Shown one piece after another: positions 1 to 8,899 of a stretch of 64,000 bases of DNA. Origin of the DNA: Arthrobacter bussei (GTDB taxonomy: Bacteria; Actinomycetota; Actinomycetes; Actinomycetales; Micrococcaceae); contig NZ_VJXX01000001.1 of NCBI RefSeq assembly GCF_009377195.2, forward strand, positions 1,664,677-1,728,676. The letters are read 5' to 3'. Below the pieces are notes generated by a model. The model ran no database searches and was not told where the DNA came from. It saw nothing but the letters and a program-made list of their open reading frames with translations. Numbering within the stretch: position 1 is the stretch's first letter; the number at the start of each line of letters is the position of its first letter. The position numbers and the translations under genes are program-made.

Positions 1-1474
1 TGTCCGTCCCGGGTCGCTGGAGTCCACTGGGATTGATGGCGATGACGGTACCGGGGTCCTGGTCGGCGAACTCCTCCACGACATTGACGCCGAATCCGAG
101 GGCGATGAGGCGCTGTGTGGCCTCCTGCTGGGAGCGTCCGAGGAACTCGCTCGGCGAGATGGTCACCGCTTCGTCGGCCTCGGTCGTGCTGGGAGAAGGG
201 GAAGGGGACGTGCTGCTCGGCGTCGACGAGGGGGACCTGCTCGGCGTCCGTGCCGGCGTGGCGCTCGCCGACGAACTGGTGGTCTCGGCCGGGGTGTTCC
301 CGGCGTCGTCCCCGGCCAGGATGGGCTGCAGGACGAGGAACGCGATCGCCGCCAGGGCGAGCAGCAGCAGGACGATGAGCGGGATCAGCCAGGGGCTCCG
401 CCGGTTCTCCTCCTCGCGGTAGGGCGGGACGGGGTCGAGGACGTCCGGGTCCTCCTCCGACCAGTCCTTCGACGCCGCGAGTCCGGCGGCACCACCGGCT
501 GCGGCGGGCGCGGCGACGGTGGGCAGGGCGGAGGTGGTGGGCGCCGGGACCGCCGTCGTCGCCTGGGTGTCCTGCCGCGGAACAGCGGCGGTCGGTGTGT
601 CCGCCCCGGCCGCGAAGGCGAGCATGCCGGGTACGGCCGCCTCGGCGGCCCGGACGTCACCGGCACGGATGGCGTCCACGGCGCGCGCCAGCGATTCGGC
701 GTCGCGCGGCCGGTCGGCGGGATCCTTGGCGAGCATCGAACCGATCAGGGCACGGACGGGCCGCGGGATCGATTCGGGCAGGGGCGGCGGGGGGTCGTTG
801 ACCTGCGCGAGGGCGATCGCGATCTGCGACTCACCGGAGAACGGCCGGCGCCCGGCCAGCAGCTCGTAGCCGATGACGCCGAGCGCGTAGATGTCGGAGG
901 ATCCCGTGGCCGGCTGCCCCGTGGCCTGCTCGGGTGCGAGGTACTGCGCCGTGCCCATGACCTGGCCGGTCGCGGTCAGGGGGACCTGGTCCGCCAGGCG
1001 GGCGATGCCGAAGTCGGTGATCTTCACCCGTCCGTCGGGCATGACGAGGATGTTCCCGGGCTTCACATCACGGTGCACGAGACCCTGGCGGTGGGCGACG
1101 GCGAGGGCCAGGGCGGTCTGCCCCACGATGGAGAGCGTCCGGTCCGGCGAGAGCACCTGCTCCTTCTCGATGACCGCGGACAGCGGCTGACCGGGGACGA
1201 GCTCCATGACGAGGTAGGCCGAACCCCCCTCCTCGCCGTAGTCGAAGACGTTGGCGATCCCCTCGTGGTTCAGCAGCGCCGTGTGGCGTGCTTCGGCGCG
1301 GAAGCGGTTGAGGAAGGCGGGATCCCCGGAGTACTCCTCCTTGAGGATCTTGATGGCGACGACCCGGCCGAGGATCTGGTCGCGCGCCTTCCAGACCTCG
1401 CCCATGCCGCCGATGGCGATGCGATCGGTCAGCTCGAACCTGCCGCCCAGGGTGATTCCTGTTGTGGGCCTCAT
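1..1474 (-). CDS. Ser/Thr protein kinase with transmembrane and PASTA-like region (PknA/PknB type, 3' end outside window)
   Basis: Membrane-anchored eukaryotic-type Ser/Thr kinase that phosphorylates cell-division and cell-wall proteins. The start ATG at 1474 overlaps the pbpA stop by 4 bases. Visible in the translation are a glycine loop (IGGMGEV, residues 21-27), the ATP-anchoring Lys in VAIK (K42), HRDVKPGN (catalytic loop, residues 134-141) and DFG (154-156). A Pro/Ala-rich linker follows, then a single hydrophobic segment near the C-terminal third, a Ser/Thr/Pro-rich stretch, and the start of a PASTA-like fold ([21 protein letters not shown]). The reading frame is still open at base 1, so the protein is truncated by the window. 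Its place after pbpA matches pknA in actinobacteria, but mycobacterial PknA lacks PASTA, so I leave the symbol open. A second kinase gene (pknB) probably lies beyond the edge. Confidence 0.93.
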   Translation of the reverse strand, partial: MRPTTGITLGGRFELTDRIAIGGMGEVWKARDQILGRVVAIKILKEEYSGDPAFLNRFRAEARHTALLNHEGIANVFDYGEEGGSAYLVMELVPGQPLSAVIEKEQVLSPDRTLSIVGQTALALAVAHRQGLVHRDVKPGNILVMPDGRVKITDFGIARLADQVPLTATGQVMGTAQYLAPEQATGQPATGSSDIYALGVIGYELLAGRRPFSGESQIAIALAQVNDPPPPLPESIPRPVRALIGSMLAKDPADRPRDAESLARAVDAIRAGDVRAAEAAVPGMLAFAAGADTPTAAVPRQDTQATTAVPAPTTSALPTVAAPAAAGGAAGLAASKDWSEEDPDVLDPVPPYREEENRRSPWLIPLIVLLLLALAAIAFLVLQPILAGDDAGNTPAETTSSSASATPARTPSRSPSSTPSSTSPSPSPSTTEADEAVTISPSEFLGRSQQEATQRLIALGFGVNVVEEFADQDPGTVIAINPSGLQRPGTD

Positions 1475-2913
1475 CTGTTCAACACCGCCTCTATGAGTCT
1501 CTTGGCACTGGGTGAGGTCAATTGCTGACCAGTGGGGATGTCCACGTTCTCCATCACGATCGATATGGCCACCTGCGGGTCGTCCGCGGGAGCGAAGCCT
1601 GTGAACCATGCGTTGTCCCCGACGTCGGAGAACTCGGCCGTTCCTGTCTTGCCGGCGACGGCGACACCGGGCACCTGGGCGCCGGTCGCGGTGCCGTTGT
1701 CCACGACGTTGACCATCCAGTCCGTGAGCTGGTCCGCCGTCTCCTGGCTGACCGACTGCTGCATGAGCTCCGGTTGCGGGGACTCGATGAGTTCGAGGTC
1801 CGCCGCGCGGATGGACTTCACGAGCTGCGGCTTCATGAGTTGGCCGTCGTTCGCGATGGCCGCCGCGACCATGGCCATCTGCAGGGGCGTCACACGCGTG
1901 TCGAACTGCCCGACGGAGGACTGCGCGAGCTCGGGTTCCGAGAGGTCCGACGGGAAGCTGCTCGCCACCACGTCGGTCGGGATCGTGAACGTCTCTCCGA
2001 AGCCGAACCGGGCGGCCTGTTCCTGGATGGCCTCTTCGCCGAGATCCAGGGCGATCTGCGCGAACGCCGTGTTGCAGGACTGCTCGAGCGCGAACTCCAG
2101 GTCCGCCGTCGGCCTGCTCGCACAACCCCCCGCGACGAAGTTCGGCAGGGCGTACTCGATACCCGGGAACTCGAGGGCGGGCGGATTCGGGATCTGGGAC
2201 TCGGCGTCGTAGCGGCCCGACTCCAGGGCTGCCGCGGCGTCGATCAGCTTGAACACCGAACCGGGAGACACGAGGGACTCCGTTGCAGGATTGGTGTAGA
2301 ACGACAACCCCGGCTGTTCGGACAGTGCCGCGGCGTTCTCGGCGATGACGCCCGTGTCGTGACCGGCGAGCAGGTTCGGGTCGTACGTCGGCTTGGACAC
2401 CATCGCGAGGATGTTGCCCGTCGAGGGTTCGAGGACCACGATCGAGCCGCGCTGGCCCTCCGGGATGAGATCAAAGGCGAGCCGCTGGATCTCGGGGTCG
2501 ATGGTCAGCTCCACGTTCGCGCCCTGGGCATCCACACCGGAGAACAGCCGCACCACGCGGTCGTAGAAGAGCGAACTGTCCGTCCCGGAGAGGATCTCGG
2601 TCTCCGCCAGTTCGAGCTGGGACGACCCGAGGGAGAGCGAGTAGTAGCCCGTGAGGTGTGCGTACAGCTCCGGTTCGTTGTACACACGCCGGTAGTTGAA
2701 CTGGTCGCTGGACGGGACGGACTCCGCGATCGCCCGACCATCCACCAGGAGGGCGCCGCGCTGGCGGCCGAACTCCTGGTAGAGCTGGCGGCTGTTCCAC
2801 GGATTCCCCGTCAGTTCCTCGGCCTGGAAGAACTGGACGAAGGTGAGGGAGCCGAGCACGAGGGCGAACATGCCGATCGCCACGACCCACGCACTGCGGA
2901 TGGCCTGGTTCAT
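1471..2913 (-). CDS. pbpA: Penicillin-binding protein 2 / PbpA transpeptidase
   Basis: Class B penicillin-binding protein (480 aa) that cross-links peptidoglycan outside the membrane, working with the SEDS glycosyltransferase encoded just upstream. An N-terminal membrane anchor (about residues 8-29) is followed by a pedestal region and a transpeptidase domain. Active-site motifs are visible: SVFK (S219, acylated serine), SCN (SxN) and GKTGTAEF (KTG). The ATG overlaps the rodA stop (ATGA), and its own stop overlaps the kinase start, so translation of rodA-pbpA-kinase is probably coupled. In the mycobacterial family PbpA is a kinase target and acts in septation. Length and motif order are normal for the family. 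Confidence 0.95.
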   Translation of the reverse strand: MNQAIRSAWVVAIGMFALVLGSLTFVQFFQAEELTGNPWNSRQLYQEFGRQRGALLVDGRAIAESVPSSDQFNYRRVYNEPELYAHLTGYYSLSLGSSQLELAETEILSGTDSSLFYDRVVRLFSGVDAQGANVELTIDPEIQRLAFDLIPEGQRGSIVVLEPSTGNILAMVSKPTYDPNLLAGHDTGVIAENAAALSEQPGLSFYTNPATESLVSPGSVFKLIDAAAALESGRYDAESQIPNPPALEFPGIEYALPNFVAGGCASRPTADLEFALEQSCNTAFAQIALDLGEEAIQEQAARFGFGETFTIPTDVVASSFPSDLSEPELAQSSVGQFDTRVTPLQMAMVAAAIANDGQLMKPQLVKSIRAADLELIESPQPELMQQSVSQETADQLTDWMVNVVDNGTATGAQVPGVAVAGKTGTAEFSDVGDNAWFTGFAPADDPQVAISIVMENVDIPTGQQLTSPSAKRLIEAVLNR

Positions 2914-4328
2914 CGGGTGGTCTCCTTCGCCGACTTCTTGGGCTTGCCGCTGACACCGAGCGCCTCAGGGAATGAATCCTTCATCGGAGCGCTGGGCGCG
3001 GGCCGGCGTGCTGTCTCGGAGATGAGCAGGATCAGCGCCACGATCAGCCAGTTGGCCAGCAACGAGGACCCACCCGCGGACATGAAGGGCGTCGTGAGCC
3101 CGGTGAGGGGGATCAGCCGCGTGATACCGCCGATCACGACGAAGCACTGCAGGGCGATCGTGAAGGACAGGCCGCAGGCGAGCAGTTTGCCGAATCCGTC
3201 CTTGGTCCCTAGGGCGGCCCGGATACCACGCGAGACGAGCAGCACGTAGAGCATGACGATCGCGACCACGCCGATCAGCCCGAGCTCCTCGCCGAGAGCC
3301 GCGATGATCATGTCGCTGTTGGCATATGTCACCAGGTCAGGACGCCCTGCCCCCAGCCCGGTGCCGATCAGACCGCCGTTCGCGAGGCCGAACAGGCCCT
3401 GCACCACCTGGGCGCTGCCGCCGGGAGCCCGGTCGTAGACCTCGGGTGCGAAGGCGTTGATCCACGAGTCGAAGCGGAGGGCCACATGGCTGAAGAGTTC
3501 GAGGGCGACGAAGACTCCGACGCCGATCATCGCCAGGCCGATGAGTACCCAGCTGACACGGCTCGTGGCGACGTAGATCATCACCATGAAGAGTCCGAAG
3601 AAGAGGATCGAGGAGCCGAGGTCGCGCTGGAAGATCAGCACGCCGATGCTCACGAGCCAGGCGGCCGCCATGGGGGCCAGATCGCGGAACCGGGGTAGCT
3701 GGAGGGGCCCGATCTTCTTGCCGGCCAGCAGGATCAGATCGCGATTGGTCGAGAGGTACCCGGCGAAGAAGATGGCGAGGGTGATCTTCGCGATCTCACC
3801 CGGCTGGAACGTCCCGAATCCGACGGAGATCCAGATCCGCGCGCCGTTGATCTCGAGGCCGAGCGGGGTCAGCGGCAGCAGCAGCAGGATGGCGCTGACG
3901 ATCAGCGAGATGTAGGTGAACCTGCGCAGGATCCGGTGGTCGCGCAGGACGATCAGCAGGATCGCTGCCGAGCCCATCGCCACGGCGGTCCAGAGCACCT
4001 GCTGCGGTGCGACCTGGACGAAATCGGGGTTCACCTGCGCGGCCGACAGATCGAGGCGATGGATCATCGCCAGGCCCACCCCGTTGAGGGCGACGACGAT
4101 GGGAAGGATCACTGGATCGGCATACTTCGCCTTGACCCGCAGGATCACGTGGATGAACAGACTCATGATGCCCAGGGTGATGGCCTGCGACCAGAAATAG
4201 TCCCCGAACGGCTCCTCGCGCCCGATACCCGCGAGGTAGTTCGCGCCGACGGCGACCGCGAGGGCCAGGAGTAGCAGGAAGAGCTCGATGGTCCGCCGGG
4301 ACCTCGGGACGGTCAGGACATCACTCAT
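2910..4328 (-). CDS. rodA: SEDS peptidoglycan polymerase RodA/FtsW family
   Basis: Polytopic membrane protein (472 aa) of the FtsW/RodA/SpoVE family, which polymerises lipid II into glycan strands and pairs with the class B PBP encoded next. The start is taken at 4328 (MSDVLTVPRSRR), which overlaps the pstP stop by 8 bases. The frame stays open further upstream but there it is Pro/Arg-rich sequence lying opposite the low-complexity tail of PstP, so that extension is not real. Many hydrophobic helices are seen. Family motifs are NGARIWISVG followed by FQPGEIAKI, RDLGSSILF, and near the C-terminus GEELGLIGV and a TPFMSAGGSS stretch. The C-terminal cytoplasmic tail is Lys-rich. Context (fhaA to pknA operon) supports RodA rather than the dcw-cluster FtsW. 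Confidence 0.94.
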   Translation of the reverse strand: MSDVLTVPRSRRTIELFLLLLALAVAVGANYLAGIGREEPFGDYFWSQAITLGIMSLFIHVILRVKAKYADPVILPIVVALNGVGLAMIHRLDLSAAQVNPDFVQVAPQQVLWTAVAMGSAAILLIVLRDHRILRRFTYISLIVSAILLLLPLTPLGLEINGARIWISVGFGTFQPGEIAKITLAIFFAGYLSTNRDLILLAGKKIGPLQLPRFRDLAPMAAAWLVSIGVLIFQRDLGSSILFFGLFMVMIYVATSRVSWVLIGLAMIGVGVFVALELFSHVALRFDSWINAFAPEVYDRAPGGSAQVVQGLFGLANGGLIGTGLGAGRPDLVTYANSDMIIAALGEELGLIGVVAIVMLYVLLVSRGIRAALGTKDGFGKLLACGLSFTIALQCFVVIGGITRLIPLTGLTTPFMSAGGSSLLANWLIVALILLISETARRPAPSAPMKDSFPEALGVSGKPKKSAKETTR

Positions 4329-6036
4329 TGGCTGCACCTCCGCAGTCGACGGGGGACGGAGCCGCGCCTGCGGAGGCGCCGGGGGAAGGGGTGGTGGCAG
4401 CGCTCGTGGACGCGCTCGCGGACGGGCTCGCGCTGCCGCTCGTGGTTGCTGTGGAGGAGGGACCCGGCGATGCACCCCGGGAGCCTGGCCCGGACGACGG
4501 CGAGGCGGGCGCCGTGGGCTGCGGACCTGCAGCATCGGAGGGCGTTACAGCTGACGAAGCCGACGGGGCGGGAGCGGGCGCCGATCCCGACGGGGCGGGA
4601 GCGGGCGCCGATCCTGAGGGGGAGGGGGCCTGGGGCGAGGGCGATGCCGTGCCTGTGCCGGCGGGATCGCAGGACACGGCGCGCAGTTCTCCGCGGAGAT
4701 CGCCGATGATCCGCTGGGCCTCCTCGAGGCCCGCGGCGGGAAGGGTGTTGGCGACCTGGGACCGCTGGTACTCGGGGAGGTTCGAGACCGGGATGTCCGT
4801 CGTCTCGTAGAGCGTGCTGAGGCTGATGGGACCGATCCGTTGGGGGACGCCGGTGAAGATGGCCACGCGGTTGTCCGCCTCGGCGACGTAGTACCGCGTC
4901 TGCGTCCAGGTGTAGCCGAGGCCGAGTACGGCGACGAGGATCAGGGTCATCAGGGACAGGAATGCCGGGACGAGCCAGCGCCGCTTCCGCACCGGCTGCT
5001 CGTCCTCGTCCTCGTCCACGGCGGCACCTCCGGCACCGTGGGTCAGCATCATCGCGGCCCGGCGCTCGGTGGACCGCTGCGTCACGATCGGAATCTGGCC
5101 GGTCTCGGTCGCCAGGGCCGCTGACCCGACGAGGACGTGCGGCCTCGTGAGGAGGTCCTGGCGGATGACGTCGGCCCGGATGGCCGTTCCCGGCAGGTCT
5201 CCCTGCGCGTCGATCGCGCGCGAGGCAGCATCGCCTGCAGCGGAGGAGCCGTCCCGCTCGCCCGCTGCCTGGCGTGCGGGCGGGATGGATGTGGGCGGCG
5301 CGACGTCGCCGTCCGCCTCCGCCACCTCGACGACGGCGATGGTGATGTTGTCCGGGGAACCACCCGCGAGGGTCAGTTCGACCAGCGTGTCGACGCAGTC
5401 GCGCAGGTCGGTGGTCTCCCGCATCACCTGCTCGACGACGCGATCCGGGAGGACGGCGTTCAGTCCGTCCGAGCAGAGCAGCCACCGCTCGCCGGGCTCG
5501 GCGTCGAACGCGTGGAGGTCCAGCTCCGGGCTCGCATCGACGTCACCGAGGACCCGCATCAGCACGTTCTTGTGCGGATGGACATCCGCTTCCTCGGGTT
5601 TGAGGCGGCCCTCGTCGATCAGCCGCTGGACGAAGGTATGGTCCGTGGTGATCTGCTCGAAGACGCCGTTCTTCAGGCGGTAGGCGCGGGAGTCACCGAT
5701 GTGCGCCAGGTTCAGCGTGCGGTCCTCGAGGAGGACGGCCGTCACCGTGGTGCCCATACCGGCCAGTTGGGGATTGGTCGCCACGAGTTCGGAGAGCAGC
5801 GAGTTCGCGGTCTGGATCTCGTCGGCGAGGTGCGTCGCGGCGTCACCGTCGTGGCTGCCGTGGTCGAGGTGGACGAGATCCAGGACAGTGGACGCGGACG
5901 CGACGTTGCCGCCTGCATGCCCGCCCATGCCGTCGGCGACGACGGCGAGGTAGCGGCCTACGTAGGCCGAATCGTCGTTCTTCGCCCGCACCATGCCCAC
6001 GTCGGAGCGGGCGGCGAACCTCAGGGCAAGCCGCAC
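4321..6036 (-). CDS. pstP: PP2C-family Ser/Thr protein phosphatase PstP
   Basis: Metal-dependent PP2C phosphatase (571 aa) that reverses phosphorylation by the kinase(s) of the same operon. The N-terminal catalytic domain (about 1-240) shows the family metal-binding motifs: DGMGGHAGG near residue 35, HIGDSRAY near 112, CSDGLN near 185 and SPDNITI near 225. A cytoplasmic linker leads to one transmembrane helix (about residues 350-373, WLVPAFLSLMTLILVAV). The extracytoplasmic part ends in about 110 residues of Ser/Ala/Pro low complexity, unusually long compared with mycobacterial PstP. It starts 2 bases after the fhaB stop and overlaps rodA by 8 bases, so it is part of the same transcript. Confidence 0.95.
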   Translation of the reverse strand: MRLALRFAARSDVGMVRAKNDDSAYVGRYLAVVADGMGGHAGGNVASASTVLDLVHLDHGSHDGDAATHLADEIQTANSLLSELVATNPQLAGMGTTVTAVLLEDRTLNLAHIGDSRAYRLKNGVFEQITTDHTFVQRLIDEGRLKPEEADVHPHKNVLMRVLGDVDASPELDLHAFDAEPGERWLLCSDGLNAVLPDRVVEQVMRETTDLRDCVDTLVELTLAGGSPDNITIAVVEVAEADGDVAPPTSIPPARQAAGERDGSSAAGDAASRAIDAQGDLPGTAIRADVIRQDLLTRPHVLVGSAALATETGQIPIVTQRSTERRAAMMLTHGAGGAAVDEDEDEQPVRKRRWLVPAFLSLMTLILVAVLGLGYTWTQTRYYVAEADNRVAIFTGVPQRIGPISLSTLYETTDIPVSNLPEYQRSQVANTLPAAGLEEAQRIIGDLRGELRAVSCDPAGTGTASPSPQAPSPSGSAPAPAPSGSAPAPAPSASSAVTPSDAAGPQPTAPASPSSGPGSRGASPGPSSTATTSGSASPSASASTSAATTPSPGASAGAAPSPVDCGGAANE

Positions 6037-6038
6037 TC

Positions 6039-6527
6039 CTACGGCCTCAATTCGATGACCGTCTTGCCGATCCGGATGGGGACGCCCGGTTCGACGGGCA
6101 GCGCACGCGTGAGCTGGGCGCCGGCAAGATACGTCCCGTTGGTGGATCCGAGGTCTTCGATGAACCAGCGGCTGCCCTGCGGGAACAGTCGCGCGTGGCG
6201 GCCGGATGCGTAGTCGTCCTCGAGGACGAGCGTCGCCTCCTGCGCCCGACCGAGCAGGATGGGGCTCGCCGCCAGATCCAGGGTGGTTCCCGTGAGTGGC
6301 CCCTCGGTGACGACCAGTCGATGGGCGGCGGCCCGCGCGGGTGGAGGTTCCTCGACGAGCTCCGGGTTCTTGCGGATCTCCCGGGCGGTGGGCGTCCCGA
6401 CCTTGTTGCGTCGGCCCACCACGAGATCCCGCCGCAGGGCGCCGACCGTGCTGAGGACCAGGATCCAGAGGAGGATGAGGAACCCGAAGCGCAGGAGCGT
6501 GACGGTGAGCTCGCCGGCTTCGCTCAT
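6039..6527 (-). CDS. fhaB: FHA-domain membrane-anchored protein FhaB (FipA)
   Basis: Small phosphothreonine reader (162 aa). An N-terminal hydrophobic anchor (about residues 10-30) precedes a basic linker and one FHA domain (about 85-160). The FHA hallmarks are LGRA, the S-G-RH element (YASGRHARL) and DLGSTNGTYL. In mycobacteria the homologue is phosphorylated by PknA/PknB and links the kinases to FtsZ/FtsQ. The start ATG at 6527 overlaps the fhaA stop (ATGA), and pstP follows after 2 bases. The order fhaA-fhaB-pstP is the standard actinobacterial one. Confidence 0.93.
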   Translation of the reverse strand: MSEAGELTVTLLRFGFLILLWILVLSTVGALRRDLVVGRRNKVGTPTAREIRKNPELVEEPPPARAAAHRLVVTEGPLTGTTLDLAASPILLGRAQEATLVLEDDYASGRHARLFPQGSRWFIEDLGSTNGTYLAGAQLTRALPVEPGVPIRIGKTVIELRP

Positions 6528-7264
6528 CGCTGCCCGCCCTCGCTCTGTGCCTGGACGAGCCGGAAGGTCAGACGCGACCGTCCCATGGTGATCATGGAGC
6601 CATCCGTCAGTTCGGCCTGGCCATTGACGCGCTGCCCGTTGACGTAGCTCCCGTTCGTGGACCCGAGGTCGACGGCGTAGGTGCGGCCTCCCTGGCTGCG
6701 GATCTCGAGATGGCGCCGGGACACACCGGTGTCATCGACGAGGATGTCCGCCTCGGACGAACGTCCGAGCACGATCGACGGGGAATTGAGCGAGTAGCGC
6801 CGGCCGTCGACGTCGAGGACGGCCTGGTATCGGGTGGGCTGGCGCCGCGGGGCGGCCGGCGCGGGCGGAGCGGACGGCCGCCGCGCCGCCGCCTCCTTCT
6901 CGATGGAGGAATCGATCTCGAAGACGCCCGCCTTCAGATCCGGGTCGTGTTCGAACGAGACGCGGACCGGACCCTGCAGCGTGTACTGCTGACTGTTGAC
7001 GTGCGCGATCACGACGTCGCACAGTTCCTCGGCAAGGGCCGAGCCCCACTGCTGTGCACGTTCGAAGTCGGAGTCGGAGAGGCGCGCGGAGAAGACGTTG
7101 GGAGCCAGCGTGCGGCCCTGCGCGAGAACGAGGGAGCGGGTGTCCAGTTCCTTGCGGAGCGCACTCGCGATCTCGAGTGGCTGGACCTGGGACTTGGAAC
7201 CCGTGGTGAAGGCACCGCGGACCAGCTTTTCGAGCCCGCGTTCCACGTTGTCCAGAATGCCCAT
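6524..7264 (-). CDS. fhaA: FHA-domain protein FhaA (DUF3662 + FHA)
   Basis: Cytoplasmic adaptor (246 aa) that binds phosphorylated partners of the cell-wall pathway (in mycobacteria phospho-MviN/FhaA). The N-terminal DUF3662 domain begins MGILDNVERGLEKLV and includes VQPLEIASALRKELD. A Pro/Ala linker is followed by a C-terminal FHA domain with LGRSSEADI, VSRRHLEI and DLGSTNGSYVNG. The start is set at 7264 because MGILDN is the conserved N-terminus. The frame continues upstream to 7330 but those residues look like leader sequence. It is the first gene of the fhaA-fhaB-pstP-rodA-pbpA-kinase operon. Confidence 0.93.
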   Translation of the reverse strand: MGILDNVERGLEKLVRGAFTTGSKSQVQPLEIASALRKELDTRSLVLAQGRTLAPNVFSARLSDSDFERAQQWGSALAEELCDVVIAHVNSQQYTLQGPVRVSFEHDPDLKAGVFEIDSSIEKEAAARRPSAPPAPAAPRRQPTRYQAVLDVDGRRYSLNSPSIVLGRSSEADILVDDTGVSRRHLEIRSQGGRTYAVDLGSTNGSYVNGQRVNGQAELTDGSMITMGRSRLTFRLVQAQSEGGQR

Positions 7265-7374
7265 CGTCCGCCTCCTCCCCCGTGCCGCCCTGTGGCCCCG
7301 GCCCTGCCAGCGGTCTGCTGGGGGCTTCACCCGGTCCTTCTGACGGCAGCGTCCAGCCGGGCATGTTCCCTCCG

Positions 7375-7380
7375 ATACTA
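7375..7380 (-). promoter_or_regulatory. Possible -10 box of the fhaA operon
   Basis: On the minus strand TAGTAT lies about 110 bases upstream of the fhaA ATG and is the best sigma-70/SigA-like -10 hexamer in the leader. No convincing -35 is visible at 17 bases, so this is a weak prediction. The rest of 7265-7582 holds no gene that I can support: only this leader and, at its right end, the promoter for the tRNA-Leu gene (a TATGCT hexamer at 7522-7527). Confidence 0.35.
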
Positions 7381-7582
7381 CTGGGAGCCTCCGGGAATGG
7401 GCTCCAGGGAGGCCGTGCCCGGATCACTTTGTCCTAACGATCGCCCGGCGCGCGCTCGGGCCCGGTGTCGCCGTCGAGCTCCGTGCTGCGTCCGGTTTAG
7501 GTGATTGCGGTAGCGCTCGGCTATGCTTGTCTCTGCTGTTCACAACACCTGCGCCTGGCGCACGGAGTTGGAATCTCGAATT

Positions 7583-7665
7583 GCGCGAGTGGCGGAACGG
7601 CAGACGCGCTGGCTTCAGGTGCCAGTATCCGAAAGGGTGTGGGGGTTCAAATCCCCCCTCGCGCA
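7583..7665 (+). tRNA. tRNA-Leu (CAG)
   Basis: A class II tRNA folds here. The acceptor GCGCGAG pairs with CTCGCGC. The anticodon stem CTGGC/GCCAG encloses the loop TTCAGGT with anticodon CAG. There is a long variable arm (ATCCGAAAGGGTG) and a T arm GGGGGTTCAAATCCCCC. The discriminator is A, and CCA is not encoded. It reads CTG, a very frequent Leu codon in this DNA. Confidence 0.95.
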
Positions 7666-7682
7666 CAGTGCAGTGACATATC

Positions 7683-7715
7683 AGGAAGGGCCTCCGCTCA
7701 GCGGGGGCCCTTCCT
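7683..7715 (+). terminator. Terminator after tRNA-Leu
   Basis: A perfect 10-bp inverted repeat (AGGAAGGGCC at 7683-7692 and GGCCCTTCCT at 7706-7715) encloses a second small hairpin CCGC-TCA-GCGG. It sits 17 bases after the tRNA. The T-tract is poor, as is common in high-GC actinobacteria. Confidence 0.8.
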
Positions 7716-7815
7716 GCGTTCGGCCGGACGGCCAACGTCGGCATCAAGTTGATTGACACAAGCAACGGTCAGTTGTTCACTGAGTGCATCGCATCCACTC
7801 AGGAGGAGCTCGATC

Positions 7816-8853
7816 ATGAAGACATCCAGAACAGTCGCCGCCCTGTCGCTCGCAGTGTTGCTTGCGTCCGGAGCGGCTGCCGCACCGGCCGTCGCCGTCG
7901 GTGAAGGCCCGAACTACGGTGGCAACGAGACGATCAACACGTCGATCCTGCACACGTACGACAAGATGGTCGCAGAACTGAAGAAACAGGATGCACGCCA
8001 GCCGGCCATGGAGCTGGAGGTGATCGGGCAGTCGGTCAAGGGACGCGATCTCTATCTCGCGAAGTACATCTCCGACCCGGACAATCCCACCATCCTCTAC
8101 CTGACCCAGCAGCACGGGAACGAGCAGCTGACCACGGAGGGGGCGCTCGAGTACATCAAGCACCTCGGGACGGGCAAGACGAAGGGCGTGCTCGACGGCG
8201 TCAACATCCTCGTCGTCCCGATGCTCAACCCGGACGGGGCGATGGGCGACGTCGACTTCCCGCTCGACGGGTACATCGCCGACGGCGGCAGGACCCTGAC
8301 CCGCGCCAACGCGACCGGGACGGACCTCAACCGCGACCACGTGGCGAAGATCCAGCCGGAGACGCAGGCGCTGCACGAGAACGTGATGAGCGTCTACGGC
8401 ATCGACTACATGATCGACCTGCACCACCAGGGCACGCAGAGCGAGCGCGACGGCGAGCTGGTCTCGGGGTCGATCCTCTTCCCCACGACGCCGAATGCCG
8501 ATCCCGCCGTGGTCGAGGGGTCGAAGCGTCTGGGCGCCGTCGTGTTCGACGCCGTGGATTCGACGGGTTGGGGCCACCTCGGCCGCTACGTGGGTGGTTC
8601 GGCCGAGACGATCAGTCGCAACGGCATCGCCGTCGAGTACGGCATCTCGACGCTGCTGTTCGAGATGCGCGGCATGTCCGACAACACGAACGAGTCCGCG
8701 GTCCTCGGGCAGAAGAGCAACGGCTACCTCATCAAGCAGACGGTGACCACGCTGGATGCCACGGCGCGGGCCATCGCTGACGGCTCGATCGATACGGCGG
8801 ACACCTCGTTCTGGGACACGCTCGCCGAGCAGACCACGCGCGACACCGAGTAG
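7816..8853 (+). CDS. Secreted M14-family zinc carboxypeptidase
   Basis: Exported metallopeptidase (345 aa) expected to remove C-terminal residues from peptides outside the cell. The ATG at 7816 follows AGGAGGAG, 8 bases upstream. A Sec signal peptide (MKTSRTVAALSLAVLLASGAA, then APAVA) is visible. Zinc-ligand motif HGNEQ (HxxE) lies near residue 100, DLNRDH near 175 and the third ligand His in DLHHQG near 205. A catalytic Glu candidate is in LLFEMRG near 295. No pro-domain or C-terminal anchor is seen, so it is probably released. It is monocistronic, convergent with dnaE2, and shares a terminator with it. Confidence 0.88.
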   Translation: MKTSRTVAALSLAVLLASGAAAAPAVAVGEGPNYGGNETINTSILHTYDKMVAELKKQDARQPAMELEVIGQSVKGRDLYLAKYISDPDNPTILYLTQQHGNEQLTTEGALEYIKHLGTGKTKGVLDGVNILVVPMLNPDGAMGDVDFPLDGYIADGGRTLTRANATGTDLNRDHVAKIQPETQALHENVMSVYGIDYMIDLHHQGTQSERDGELVSGSILFPTTPNADPAVVEGSKRLGAVVFDAVDSTGWGHLGRYVGGSAETISRNGIAVEYGISTLLFEMRGMSDNTNESAVLGQKSNGYLIKQTVTTLDATARAIADGSIDTADTSFWDTLAEQTTRDTE

Positions 8854-8869
8854 CGGTCCTGCCCCGCGG

Positions 8870-8899
8870 CTTCCGCCGACCGGCACCGGTCAGCGGAAG
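8870..8899. terminator. Bidirectional terminator between M14 peptidase and dnaE2
   Basis: CTTCCGCCGACCGG at 8870-8883 pairs with CCGGTCAGCGGAAG at 8886-8899 (one mismatch, 2-base loop). It overlaps the last codons of dnaE2 and lies just after the peptidase stop, so it can serve both convergent genes. Confidence 0.7.

Noticed and set aside
4321..5485. A 386-codon frame within pstP on the same strand
   Set aside because: Arg/Pro-rich off-frame translation of the pstP gene; the pstP frame carries all PP2C motifs.
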